Counted from the stretch's first letter, positions 33,201 through 48,200 are shown. The stretch is DNA of 64,000 nucleotides from Owenia fusiformis (GCA_903813345.2 CAIIXF020000009.1:4513530-4577529), one strand, 5' to 3'. A program made the numbers and translations. The notes: generated from the sequence alone by a model not told the origin.

Positions 33201-36200
33201 AGTTTCACATCAGAACTATAGCCAGTATGATACACTCACATAAATGATCACAACAAATACAATGCCCTCACATTGGATAATGCTCTCATATAAATGACCA
33301 CAACCAGAACAATGCCCTCATGTATGACCACGTCAGTACAATGCCCTCACATGAATAACTACAACCAGTATAATGCCCTCATGTATGACCACAACCAGTA
33401 AAATGCCCTCACATGAATGACTACAACCAATACAATGCCCTCGTGTATGACCACAACCAGTACAATACCCTTACATGAATGGCTACAACCAGTACAATAC
33501 CCTTACATAAATGGCTACAACCAGTACAGTGCCTAATGTCATAAATAGCCACAACTAGTACAATGCCCTCATATTAATCAGTATTGAGTATAATACCCTG
33601 ATATACATGCTAAAGGTCCCAGTGCATTCAGTTTACACCAGTTATTAGCATTTGAAGAGGGTCAACAGACTCAACACAAGAGCAAGTTGTTTATTTGAAA
33701 TCAAGAAAAAACAGACAAGATATACTCCCATGTCTGAACAGATAAAAAACACTTATCTTTGAAGTCTGTTTTCTACACATTTTTGTCATGTTTTATGGTC
33801 AGTCCTGTTTACAGTCCTGTGTTTGGCTGCAGATGAATTGCCTTTGAAGGAACATGGCATTCATGATTGAGGCACTGCATCCCCATGTAGTTCACACTGT
33901 GTTGGGAAGGTAAAATGCATAGGGATACACAGCCTTGAAGCAAGACTATCTTAAAGGGTTAAAATAAAAGTGCAGTCTTGTAGCAACCCCAACCCCCCTC
34001 CTTGTATTGCCCCCCCCCTCTTTGTATTGCCCCCCTCCTTGTATTGCCCCCCCCCCCCCTCCTTGTATTGCCCCCCCCCCTCTCCATTTTCCTCTTGCTA
34101 TATTCATCTTTCTGTAATCCTATTTTATATTCCATATGAAAACTTTACAATAACAGGATGACATTACAGCATTTATAAAAATGAATTATATTCATTATAA
34201 GAATAAATAAGTCCTCATAAATAATTAAACAAAACAGTCCCAATTTGTTATTTTGATAATTTGGTGGAATTGTCCTCATAAACGAACATGCCCCTATGGA
34301 TATCAATCTTATGTGACATTTTCAGTTGACATGTGTTTTCACCAGAAAATTGAAATCATTTAAAGTTCACCCCAGATGATGTTTTATCAGATATACATCT
34401 CATACATTTCATTATTCACTTTTAATGTACTTATTCATAAGAAACAACAGTAAATTGAATTGTTTGTTTTTGTTTTTTTATAAACATTTGGTCAGTTTAA
34501 GGTTGACAGCAAATAACTCATGCAAATACAGTGAAACCTTTAAATGTAAACAGTGAAATTATTTGTATGATAGTACTATCACGCCCGGTGATCGTGAATA
34601 TGGGACGGAGGGGGGGAGCAGGCAATTTCTGCTAGGAAATTCAACAAATCTGGAAGATTTATTTTTTCAAGAAAAAGTTTACTATTGAATTGCTAAATGG
34701 ATAGGCGCACGGTATGGTAGAATATGTTAGGTTTTCTGGGATTTTTTCTGAAACGATACGCATCTAAGGTATGAGATCTATTAAAAAAGGCGCAAGGCCA
34801 TCAACAGGCACAAATCAATGTTTTTGCTATAAATCAAGCAACAATGGACTACACGACCTGTAATAAATACTTGTAAGTGATGTTATCATAACTAAATTAA
34901 TGTCATTGCTGAATTTATAAAATAAGTTTCCATACGTAAAATAAAAAATAATCGAAAATAATTAAAATGGGACGGAGGGGGGGAGGGGACGGAGGGGGGA
35001 GTAATAATTCTATAAAGTGAAACAACTTCACACGGATTCTTGTATTTGAAAAATGAACTCATTAACTTAGTAAGAAACTGGATGATATACCCCTGGAGAC
35101 TGAAAAATGGGGACATTTGGAGTAAAAGGACTTAAAGTCGCGAAACATCTCTAATCATGTCTTATATACATATTGCTCCCCCCCCCTCCGTCCCCTCCCC
35201 CCCTCCGTCCCAAATTCATTATTTTCGATTAATTTTTATTTCACATATGGAAACTTATTTTATAAATTCAGCAATGACATTAATTTAGTTATGATAACAT
35301 CACTTACAAGTATTTATTACAGGTCGTCCAGACCATTGTTGCTTGATTTATAGCAAAAACGTTGATTTGTGCCTGTTGATGGCCTTGCGCCTTTTTTAAT
35401 AGATCTCATACCTTAGATGTGTATCGTTTCAGAAAAAATCCCAGAAAACCTAACATATTCTACCATACCGTGCGCCTATCCATTTAGCAATTCAATAGTA
35501 AACTTTTTCTTGAAAAAATAAATCTTCCAGATTTGTTGAATTTCCTAGCAGAAATTGCCTGCTCCCCCTCCGTCCCATATTCACGATCACCGGGCGTGAC
35601 TATATAGAAACTATAATTTTACCAAGAAGAAATTTGAATAGCAAAACCATATTTGTGAAAGATCTTTTTGAAACCCAAGGCTGAGGGAATACTGAAAATA
35701 TAAAAGAAAGACGTGAACTAAAAAATGTAAATACAAAATGTGAAATTATTCCAAAACCACACAAAATATCTTTGCACTTCAATAAGAATCCCACTAGCTG
35801 ATCCAGAAGCTAACAATGAGGGGGGCACATTTCAAGTCAGGAAAAAATATGGAGTCCCTATAACCACCCAAATTTTGAAAATTTAAGGCCAAATTTTTTC
35901 TGGGCCATCCCCTGGATCCGACAGTGCCATATAATATTTCGTATCAATTGATTCAGAAATTGATTCAGAAAGACATGAGGAGTATCAGAACAATGAACCC
36001 CTCTTCTTAAAAGAGACTTCCCTAAACACAAATATTTCTACAGAAGGGAAAACACAGCTACTTGGAAATGTAGATTTTTGATGTTTTAGCATTAATAAAA
36101 GCCAGATTATAAGAGAGATGTAAACCAGGGTTATGTTAACTTAGACAACCACTTCACAGTTTATTTCCTTTCCTCTGATATCATCACTAGGGTATCATGA

Positions 36201-39200
36201 TCTATCCCCTTCTTTAAAAATGCTGGTAGGCTTATTCATAAAAACTATAGAACAAAAATTTATTGCATTAACTGTATTCAGTTTTGACATTATGCTATTT
36301 CAAAGCTGTTTTTAATTTAGCATTCAATAAATACTGAATTTTAGATATATATGGATATAGATTTCTAATTTTACTTTACGAGGGAGGTATTCAGAGAAAC
36401 ATTCCTACATTTAAAAATTGCCACATTTGTTACATAAACCTGCAGTAGGTGGTATGGTGTGATAAAGTTGTATAATTTTTGATTACTTTGGAGATTTCAT
36501 CATCTGGTTAAAGGCTCCTCTCAAGCAAATAACACTATTGCCTTCTACTTATGAAACACCTAGACTCCAACTCCAAGTTGAATATGATGTGAGGGTTACT
36601 AAATGGGAGGTTTTGGATACAGGGTATTCCTTGAGGGAAATACAATTTATCTTCCTAAGGGAAGGAGCAGGGGCGGATCTGGATACCAACAAGGGGGGGG
36701 CCCAAATATCAGGTCAGAGAAAAAAAACTTCTGCGCTTGGGTGTAAAAAAATAAGTAAAGTTGAACCAATGCAAATGGTATCCTGGACTCAACTCCAGTT
36801 CTGAATCATTCCATTGAAGGTCTTGTTTTCAAATTATTGCATGACTGCGCAGCGGGAATGCAAAGTTTTGGAAACAACACCTGAGTGGAATGAAGCAGCA
36901 ACAATGCATCGAGTCATGGGCTTAAATTCTTTTCACACATTGCAAAACATTTTGTTCAAAATCACCTAAAAGATACAAAATCACTGATAATGAACATAGT
37001 TTCAATGTCCCTTTTTGCAAGGGTCAAGTTGGCAAAGCATCAATTTCAATCTCCTCACCTTGACAATGCTACAACAAATGCATTATTGGTTATATAACTG
37101 AATGCAGTTACGTGAAATAGCTTGTTCTGATTGGCTGGTATTGGACACTCCTTGTGTGAATAACCTTTAACACTACTAAGTATAAGATAATGTGTTACTT
37201 AATGTATATTTGAAACTGGAAACCAGGTGTTTTCATTTTACAGGTTTGGCTACACAGTACTATTTCACATATATTCTCGTTTGACTTTCTAAGGCAGGTG
37301 AAGCCTGTATTGCATATCAGCTCTGAGAGCTTCTATCAGTCTACCAATTTCTATCATTAGCCATCTGCATTTAGCTTTTCGCTACCCTTTGCATGAGGAA
37401 CCTATTTCATCTCACCACACTCTGACATTAATCATAAATCACTGAACTCATACAACACACTGGGTCTGGGATTATAAGTTAGCAAATGTTATTGCTCAAA
37501 TACAGTTCACTATATGTGTAACATGACTTTGGGATGCTTTCTGATTGATTTAAAGCCAAATTGTAAAATGTTGCTCCTACTCAGAGGAGAGTGAACTACT
37601 TGATGAGCCAAGGGTAGTTATTCGGTTTTCACCAACCCTATCATTCCACATGCTATGGTCTGTATGCTCCAGTAGGTATAGCAACATCAGTGGCAACAGT
37701 CCAACCAAATGCCCCCATCAGACTTTTGTACTGGATTCATATCAAAAGGGAGTTCCATGTAGCCATCTCATCATGCAGAAGAAACCTTTCATCCAACAAC
37801 TGTTATCTTCAAGCCTTTGATTCATGAACATCCATGGCAACAACATCAAGGAGTATTTTATCCCTTTCTACAAGCAGTGGTATTGTCACTTTTGTCATGG
37901 TACCAATATTCTAATGAAAGGAAAATACTGATTTCTAATAACATGCCCCATCCCTGTCTACTGCAGGGACGTAGCTAGCTTTCAGTCAGGGGGGTGCGGT
38001 CACCAAATTTTTTTCGGTTTTCAGTCATGGGGGTGTAATTGCGGCATAAACAAGCCAAAAATAATATTTATTTTGAATTTTACAAAAGTTGATGCAACTT
38101 CCCTCAAAATTGAGCTAGAATCTTCAAATAAAAAGCATTTTAAAGCTCTTTTCTTCTTCTATCGCATGGTTCTATTGTTTGGTTATGGGGGGGTGCAATC
38201 ATATCCATCGTATCCCCCTGGCTATATCTATAACTGCATTGGGAAAATATGCAGGAGGGAGTGGACTTGAAGCAACATTAAGATGATTCTCTTTTTACAC
38301 TTGGAATGTTTGTGATCTTCAAGTCTGAGGCGCAAGCTAAGGCAGTCATTAAATGTAGAAACAAATTCTATCAAAATCTTCATTGGTAATTCATAAATAT
38401 TTTCGTATTAGATATGAGGCTATCTTAAAGTAAATGTCTAAATCTAACCGATACTATGTACGTATGAAGGACTGAGCAACAAATATCCACATCTCGTCTT
38501 TCTTCAAGACTATGGACCCCCCCCCCTTATCTACTACACCAACACAATACAGCCTGGCTCACAAGATCTTGAAGCTAGACTAATCCACATCCCACCATCT
38601 ACATAATTGATTCATCCTATACAATTGCTCTGCAAAAGATCATGTATGCAATTGGTCATGCAAAGTAATGCAACTCTCCTTGCATCATATCCATGTCCAT
38701 GTAAAAGGCATTTGTACTGAAAGGAGCGTTTTCAGTACATTTTTGTACTGAAAAATATACTGACTTTTTATCTTTTTATCCGTGCATATTAATTGCTTAT
38801 CTTCATCTCAAATCCATTCATGCTAATCAATGTGATTGCAATAGGATTTGGATATCTGACAAAAAGTTAGCTGAAGAAACTAGTTCATTATGACATATAC
38901 AAAAACCACATATTTACTCTATGCATATTTTCTGCACAGTTTAGTTAAAACCAAACCCCAGTTATAATCCAAATCTCTGCAGAAGTTGTATCATGTAACA
39001 TTGATTCATTACCATCCCATGCAGTGATCTGTTCAAGAAAGTTAAGGAGCTGCACCAACTTGAAATTCTGAAACGTATTTCACCCAGCTGCAAATCCATT
39101 TGCACCCACTTGAAAATGGAAATATTGTTAGATAGCATGTTTAACCAGTCTTGGTCTGAAGAATGAAAACGTGAGTTTGATACTCACTTGAGTGAAAGAT

Positions 39201-42200
39201 CGGGAGGGGGAGAACATTCCATGATAAACTGTTCACAATCCTCAAGGGTTTAGTGTTAGGCTGAGCATCTTATCTCAATGCTTTGATTTGTATTCCATGT
39301 TATAGGTAGATAAGCCCACTGTAATCAACATGGGGCTGTTCATGGTACATGGGAGATACGTCTGCTCCAATCAACATGGGGCTATTCATGGTAGATAAGT
39401 CTGCATTAAGACGTCATGGTGGTCATCAGATTCAAGGTTAATGCCTTGTTTGTTGATAACACTTGGATGTTCCTTTACAAGGAGATAAAGAGGATGTGTA
39501 AAGATTGACTGAAGTTAAGCTTCAAAGATTTTCTAAACAGAAGAAACGCCTTTTCATTTAAAGGTTCTATATTAAGTGCATTACATGATTGCCGCAATTT
39601 GATAGGCTGTTCAACAGTTACCCTTTGCATTTGTTCGACTTCACTTCTTAAAAGAGAGCTTCGTCTTCACTCTTTCAATTTACAATAAATCTCTGATCTC
39701 ACCGAGCCAATCAGAGTTCGTCGTCGAAATACAGACAACTTTCTATATGGTCATTTCCTATGATATCACCGCATCTAAGTAATGAGCACATATTTAGCAT
39801 GCGTTACTTCCACTTCGCTGATTGGTTGAGGAAGGGTCGGCGTGGTAGATTTAAAATGATTTATTACCTGGGCTGTCACAAGCACCAATTTTTGGGGCGG
39901 GGCTGCTAAACTGTAATATAGTCTGTACTAGGCAGAGGGTAGTTTATTACTAGACTCTGTGCTCAGGGTATTCAACAGTCCTCTCCATTACCCAATTCAA
40001 CTGTGAAGAGCAAGAAAGATTGCCAAATGGCAAGGAGGTAACCATTGGAGTTTCTACTCAGATATGGCCTTAACCCTCATGGTACAGGCCCCAGTTTCTC
40101 TGATGCTGAATATCACTAGGGAGATAAATGATATCTACCTGATAGCTGATTAGTGTGATAAAACGGTAAATGGTTTATCAATGTTGTCTCTGGGGGGAGG
40201 AACATTTGAACTGTTTATGAACCTGAAATGCTGAATAGTTGTATCATTCCCAAAATGGTTATACATCTCCACATGAGCATTAAGAAAACGCTTGCAACCA
40301 CCTGAAAACCTATTTGCAACCACTTTAAACTGAGAAAAAGTCAAAAGGTACCTGTATATTCTGACAAACCTGATCAAAATGATGGAAGTGAGAAGTTTGC
40401 ATTCACTTGAGAAAAATCACCGGGAGAACATTTGTACTGCATTAAGTTATAAGAACAGGATAACTAGAATTATTGGAATCTGGTAATATAAGAAGTTTAT
40501 TAATAGATAGCAGGGATCCATTCTCTTCAAAATAGACTTCCTTATGCTCAAACTTTCCTTCCTAATAGCTCTAAGGTGAGAGCTGAATGTTGTATTATAG
40601 AGGGTTAAGGTGGCTCACCTGGCTTAGAGGCTTCTAAGGTGAGAGCTGAATGTTGTATTATAGAAGGTTAAGGTGGCTCACCTGGCTTAGAGGCTTCTCC
40701 TGCAGGAGATAATGGGATACCTGACTACACAGTTGTTACTCAGTGCCATTTCCGTCTCTTTACCGTTTGTAAACATTCAAACAAACAACTGTACAAACAA
40801 ATCAACTAACAAACAAACAATATTTGGTTGTTGAATTATTTTTGTCTTAGTTCTCTGACTGGGAATACAACCTTGACCTTAAATTACACTGCATAACAGG
40901 TGTGACAAAATGTATTTAAATATTTCATTTCAGGAAAGTTTTCTCCTCAGTTGAAAGTGAGCAAATTAAAGATTGCATGTTAAGTTTCCTAAATTTAGCT
41001 TGTTCTCATAATTCAGTGAATGGTAAATTTATAACCAGTTAGACTTCAACCTATGTATGATCATTTACCTGGGGATATACTCTAAGGCTATACAGTTACA
41101 GATGCATAGCCCAATCAACATGCTATAATTGTTCATTTGAAAAATTGAACATTTTGGAGCAATTAATGGGACTGTAAAATTATTTCATGTCAAGCCAGGG
41201 TTGCCCCTTCAGATCAAAGAATTATACATAATCATAATGTTCCCTATATGACTGTATTTATATACTATAGTACTTGTCATGCAATTGGTAGACCATATAA
41301 AAAAGAACTTAACATGTGTTGTGGGTTACTCAAAAAGTTTTGGAAATCCTCAGTTGATTCTCATGCTCAAATGCATGCTATGTTGTTTTGTTATCAATGA
41401 ATCTATTCAGAAAATAATAAAGATAGTGGATCTTTAATTATTCATGGGGAGGGATGCAAAATGATGAAAAAGCATTATATTGGTATAAGTGAAGTACCCC
41501 CAGACCCACCCTCTTATCTGCTGTGACTGATACAAGGTTTATTTTATCAAATGTACTTTCTCTACTTTCAGAGCTATAGTTCCCCTGGTAGTCAGAATTT
41601 GAGCAACCAGATGCAGGGCATGAATATATCCAAGTAAGTCTTTGAACAACCCTCAATATTTAAAAAATGAAAATGAATCCTTTTGATTCTTTTGAACATT
41701 CAAGAAGTTCATACTTAAAGATATCTTCATTTCAAGTATTGTCTCTAAAATTAGTCTCTGGCCTCACTTTGGCTTTCGATAAAAGGAATATCTATAAAAT
41801 TTTCAATTTCAGGATTAAGTCATCTGCATGGGTTGTTTTGTTGTATTTGTTTTACCATGCATGATATAAATCAATAAAAAAGTAACATAAATTGAATTAA
41901 TTGTAATATAGAAATGTCAGATTCTAAAATGCTCTATTTGTAAATGACATTATCTCAGGCTCGTATCTAGGTATAGCAAACAGGAAAATTCAAGTACAGA
42001 ATGAGGTACATACATTTTGTATCTCTACAATTTTGACCTTTAAACAACTCCACTATTGAAGTACTGGTCCTAAACATGGAATGCGAAGCATTTAGAATCT
42101 CATCCTACCATGCATGGTTTTAGCGTTCGGTATGATTGCATTTTGCGGTTACAGAGTGAAGAAATAAAAAACATATAGAAACTATCTGACAGTTCAAGTA

Positions 42201-45200
42201 TTTAACCCATATACATCTTTCATGATTTATTTTACCATTTAAATCATTCTTTTTAAGATGTGTTTATGTAGATTTGATTAGGTCTAATTATAGGTTTATC
42301 AGCCTCTGAAAAAAACACTTTTACTTGGAGTTGTATGTTAACATACAAATATTTATGAATGAATTGAAAATGTCAGGTAGTTTGTAAAAGTTTTAAAAAT
42401 GATCAAAAGTGAAAGTTCCCAAGATGTCAAGGCCAAAGTTGTGGGATGTAAGTACATGTGATTGTGAAGGGTGAATAATATTTAACCCTTTCATTTCTGA
42501 GTATATTTATCTGAAAAACTGAAAATACTCTTTCAATCTCAAAATTTGAATTATGGGGACATTACCTTTTGGATCGCCCCTAAGCCACTGCAAAGGATTT
42601 TGATAAAAATTTGATATTATCAGAGAAGTTTATGGTTTATACTCAGAATTGAAAGGGTTAACTTACATGTATAAATGATTTCAATTTCTTTATTCATGTT
42701 TTGTTATAAAAGTAACCAGCCCCGGGCTGCACCTGTGCAACGTGCCCCTGCAAAACCACTGGAAGACATTACCCAGAGTGCAACATACCAAATGTTGAAG
42801 CAGTCTGACCCAGCACCATACAGGAGTGGTGATGGGAACAACAATGCCTCCTCTGGTGGGAGGAAACAATCCAGAACATTCATGATGCTGCAGAATATGA
42901 TTGACAGCGGGGAGGGTAAGAATGAACATTTTTATGAATTTGTCTTAGTCTTGCATAAGAGGAGGAAAATCCCATAATTCATAGATGTACTTTTCTCTAT
43001 ATAAAGAACCTCTAGAGTTTCACCTTTATATGGAGATGGTTCATCTATGTATGAATTCTGGGTTATTCCTCCTGTTGTCTTGAACACGTGTCTGAACCAA
43101 CTCCTAAAAGATTCACCCTCCCAAGCCCCTCCAAAGGTTCCTGGAAGACTGCCATGCTTGGGAGGGTTGGGCATTGACGGCTTGAAGCAAGACTAGTTCT
43201 ATTCTGACTTTAGATTTGAGATTTCACCTTCAATGACCTTCACAGGGTCAAAAAAGGTCATTTTTCAACTTGCTTCAAATTACCAAGTTACTACAAGTTA
43301 TCAGAAATTCAAATCTGACTAAGATTGAACTCATAATATTGTGAGCAACTAGGTGGTGACATTTTGTCATGTTAATGCCTTGTTTCATTATAGTTTGAGT
43401 TGATATGAAACTCTCCCTTTTGATCATTATAATTAGAACATTGGTGAATAATTGATAGGAAATGTGAGAGGTGATAAACATTGTTATTTTAATTTTTGTC
43501 CCTGGGCTGTGCTGCTCACACAGTTAATGTAATTGGATAATTGGAAGCTATGATAATGTGAACAAGGTGGTCTATCCTATAGCTAATATACATATAATGT
43601 TGTTTCTTCTATATACAGTACAACTGTCTAAGTGGAACATCTTTGGTACCCATAAAAAGTGTTCCACTTTGGAGGTGTTCCACTTACAGAGGTTCATTTA
43701 ACAATATGTGAATAGGTTTGCTGGACTTTCAAAAGCATTTCATTTATTGATGTGTTTCACTTACATAGAGGTACTCTCTCTGTCAAGGGAATTTACATTT
43801 CCACAAATATCAACTTTGGAGGAAACCATAGAAATCAAAACCCAACAAATCATTTTGGATCAACCAGATTCGGATCTACCATTTTTTATCTTGCTTCTTG
43901 TTGTTGTATCATGTTGTCCCACTTATCATCTCCATTATTTTTCATTGATGTACGGGTGGTGATCAATAAGTAATGGACGTTTTTTTACACAGATGCTTTT
44001 TATAGACCAATCACTTTGATTTTCTTACCAGTGATACGTCATTCAATTATCTATCAACTCTGAAGATTTGAAAACAAAACATGTAATATATTTTGATATA
44101 TCTTTATTTCCGTGAAGGATGTGTAGGTACCCCGGGACCGACATTTACGTCAAACATTCTGAAGCTATTTTAGCTTGTTTAACATGCAATGCAGTTGAAT
44201 GCAGGCTGAACAAAACAAACCATTATGGTCATGAATTACCCCATTTTGTTATGTCATAGTTGATTTTGAATATTTTATCATCACTATGTGGTATTCATGC
44301 CACATTCATTCCACAGGTCCCTCTACATAGGTTCCATCAAGTGCTACATGTACACAATTACTCATCCTCTTAACTCAAGATTGTGAGACAAGGCTGAATC
44401 CATTCTCTGACATGGTAGCAAGATGCAGTTGCACGGGTTGTTTTATTTCATCAATGGCAATAAACCTGCATCCTTTCTCTATAGAAATAAGTAGTATAGA
44501 AATAAATAAGTCACATGTGAGCAGATCTGCACAATATGGTGCATTGGCCAAGAGCTCAATTTTGAGGTCCAGGGATATTGTTTTCTGAACATTTTGAGAT
44601 CTGTGGGCAGGTGCATTGTCCATATGGAGTAGGGTGTTCCCTTCTCTCACCACCCCTTTCTTCCACAATGCTTTCTCAAATTGACCTGCAAACCCCTTCC
44701 ATACAACACTCTGACATCACAATACTTTCTGTTTATGTGTTACCAGTCAGCAAAAATGTCAAACAACACAACACTTGTTGCATATAAAAAGTTCAAATCT
44801 AACTGAAATTTGCCAAACTGGCTAAAAACTGAATATGTGACGTAAATGTCGGTCCCGGGGTACCTGTACCTCCTTCACGGAAATAAGGATATATCAACAT
44901 ATATTATATATTTTGTCTTCAAATCTTCAGAATTGATAGATAATTGAATGACGTATCACTGGTAGGAAAATCAAAGGGATTGGTCTATAAAAGGTATCTG
45001 TGTAAAAAAGCGTCCATTACTTATTGATCACCCCTCGTACAATGTATATAGCCCATTACATTAAATCTGAGAAATGTCCCCTTCTAAGAAAGAGAAGCAA
45101 AAATTTGTTACAACACCTTTGAAACCCTCCAATATTTTTTCCATTCATGTGCTATTCAAGTTACAGAGATTTTATCCACATGTAAGCAAGATTTATTTGA

Positions 45201-48200
45201 TCCAAGACAAATTCTCCATCCCACAAAGGTATTCACCCTTTTTCTTGTTTTACTATAGTTATTTCATATACAGGGTGTTCAAAAAGTATTAGGACTGGTG
45301 CTGGTATTTTGTTAAATATGTACCAATCATCTTCAAAAATTTACATAATGTATTTTCATGTATTGTAACTAAGACTGAAAAGTTTCAACAAAAATGATGA
45401 AACTCGGTCCTGTTACTTTTGGAACACCCTGTACACACATAACAGTCCTCGTAGAACAACAGAGCATCCACTAACATTGTTTTAAATTTCAGAACTACCA
45501 ACCCCGGCCCTGGCTAAAACACAGAACAAACCCCAACAAGAGGAAGAGGAAAGATACACCGCAGTGATGCACTCCCAATATAACACCCCTATAGGACTAT
45601 ATTCTGCTGATAATGCCCTGGACACTTTTAAAGGGCAGGTCAAAGACATTGTACCAGATGCATCGTAAGTATATTATATAAAAAAAACATTGCTTTATGG
45701 TGCTTTTTGGGTTGGTCAATTTTTCGAAGGTGCATTCTCAAGAAATTTTCATTGGATTCAATTAATTGGCTTAAATTTTTGCAATTTATAAACATTTTTC
45801 AATGTATGTCTGGCTTGTCCCTTCACATATTTTTGACATCTTGCAATATCCTAAAATCTATATAGAATCCCCCAAATTGTCACATAACTGAACTTGGTGC
45901 ATGTGGTGGATCCATAGATCTGATCCTTTCATGTAAAGTGTACGCACATGACATGTAGTTGCAAGCCTATGTAGAACACATTGCATGCACTTGATAATAA
46001 TCTGCATGATTTAAAATATTCATTTATGAATCAAGCTTCTGTTTCCCCTCCTCTTTAATGGTGTTAGTCCTAAATGTGGTATAACACACCATGCATCGGT
46101 CCCATGGTTTGGCTAACTTTTTCCCTGGTCACTGTCAGACATTTCGCAATCTTTATATGACCCTTTGCCATATTGATCCTCATAACATTTTAAACAGCTT
46201 ATGTTTAACTAGGTGATACAGAGCATGTTAAGCAATGATTTATTTAACATAAAAGAAGTCTTGCCAGGCCATGTGTACCCATATAGTGTCAGAATAGCTC
46301 CATAACCAAACCGGATCCTCAAAACATGTCTGAATTGTTTCCTCATGTATTACTCTATCATGTCCAATATTTTTTGCCTTTTAAATATTACATATCATAT
46401 CCAAATTAATATTTGGTATGACACAATTTGATGAGGATCAACACGAGATAAATTTGAAGTATTTTGAGTTGGGTTTATGCTGACACTTCAGTTTGCAAAA
46501 GCTAATGGAGTTATTATGACACTACCCCCAATCCCCATGCATGTTTGTGTATGTTATAGCCTAAATGAGAACGGGATTGCTAAAAGTGAGAAACTCAAAC
46601 CCAGCGAGACAATGAAATTAGTACAACAGGAAATGAAGCAAGAAAGTGCTCGAAGGAAATCAGAGCGAGGTTCCGGAGATGACCAATATTTCCATGGTTC
46701 CAATAACCCAAACATTCAGTCTCGGTCGTTCAAATATCTCCAGACATCTTTAGACCATGGAAGAGGTTGGAATGCACTAATGCCATCTTTTAATCTTCTC
46801 TATAGTTACTTTTATATTTTTGTTATTTTTTCTAGTGTATAATAAGATAGAAATAAGCATGTTTTACAATAGAATATATTTACATAGGATATTTTAGTAA
46901 TTTTTGTCAGGTGAAAGTTTTCTACCATGGTGGTTAACTCTTTCATGCCAGATAATAAGCATGATGTTAGAAATGAATGAAATGCACATTGCATGGCATT
47001 GAATGGGTTAGAGGTAATTACTAACCTTTATGTTTACTAACTTTCAGAGCCCCCTCCACCTAACAGTGACCCCCCTGATGGACAGGCTGTGTCCCAGCCT
47101 GCCCCTGAATCATTTAGTCAGCCCAAAATTCAAACTCCTCCCCTTCAATCTCAGGCCCCTCCCACATCACAAGTGGCACCTGTCAATCAAACTGTAACTC
47201 CAGCTGAAGATCCTCCCACTGATGAACCTTACCGATATACCCCTTCAATCACACATACCACACCTACCCCTCCATTATACGGTTCCGCCCCAAAACAATA
47301 TGACCAACCTACAAAACCCTATGTCCCTCCTACAAAATCATATGCCCCACCCACTAAATCATATGCCCCACCCACAAAATCATATGCCACACCCCCAGAA
47401 GATGATAAAGTGACAGCTGTCATGCACTCACAGTATAATACACCAATAGGGCTCTACTCTGCAACAAATGCTTACGACTCATTTAAAGGTCAAGTTTCTG
47501 GGACCTTAGACATGGAAGGGTAATAATATGCACTAAAATTGTAAAATCAGATATCAATAAGTTACTAATGATTATTTAACTAAATCATGCTTTTTTGCTG
47601 ATTTTTATGTAAATTCATTGATTATAGATGTATTTGGAAGTTATTGCTTTAATTGTTAATCACATCAGTGTAAGCTTTCACCCATGAATCGTTAATGCAT
47701 TTAGTACTGTATCCTGTTGTATAATTTGGGTCAAAGCACTGGCTCTAGAAATGGCCACTGTTAAATATAGCAAGTTCTTATGATTTCTTACATAGGAGTT
47801 ATTGCTTGAAAACCTACGATTCATGATTGATATGATTCAGGATTCAATTTTTTCCATGTTGTCGCGTTACATTGTGAAAGACAAGAATCTAAAGATATTT
47901 TAGAGAAAGTTGTCTTCAAGGTAACATATTTCAAGGATTCAATGTATGCTTCCTGTTTTGTAGAGAACTCCCCACACAGGAGGCAAAAGCCATTCAACCT
48001 TCAGAAACAATGCGATTGGTCCAGGATCAAGATAACCAGCCAATGAGAAGAGAGAATGAGTCCACATTTACTGGAACTGGATCAGACCCCATTCATTCAA
48101 GGACATTCAAAGTGTTACAAAGCCAAATGTCAGGAGGAGGGTAAGGGTTAATACAAAATCAAAACCCTATAAACTGTACAATAAATGGGTTAATTTAGAA

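Larger units (their letters stand above)
32264..41571 (+). other. Intron 3 of the PDZ-LIM gene (9.3 kb)
   Basis: The largest intron. It holds an 88-bp mariner-derived element (32753-32840), a 32-34-bp minisatellite (33236-33598), polypyrimidine C-rich DNA (33990-34090), a 1019-bp foldback element (34580-35598), a 353-bp element with an 8-bp target duplication (39618-39970), two copies of a repeat with GCACCCACTTG-type motifs (about 39030-39220, 40250-40430) and a two-copy 63-bp tandem repeat (40571-40696). No exon was found. Confidence 0.55.

Noticed and set aside
33236-33598. CRISPR-like regular repeat spacing
   Set aside because: The units are contiguous and diverged without unique spacers, and the context is a eukaryotic intron.
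47222-47413. Open frame shifted by one base from exon 8
   Set aside because: It is a shadow of the 21-base repeat region; the true frame carries the ZM motif and joins the splice sites.
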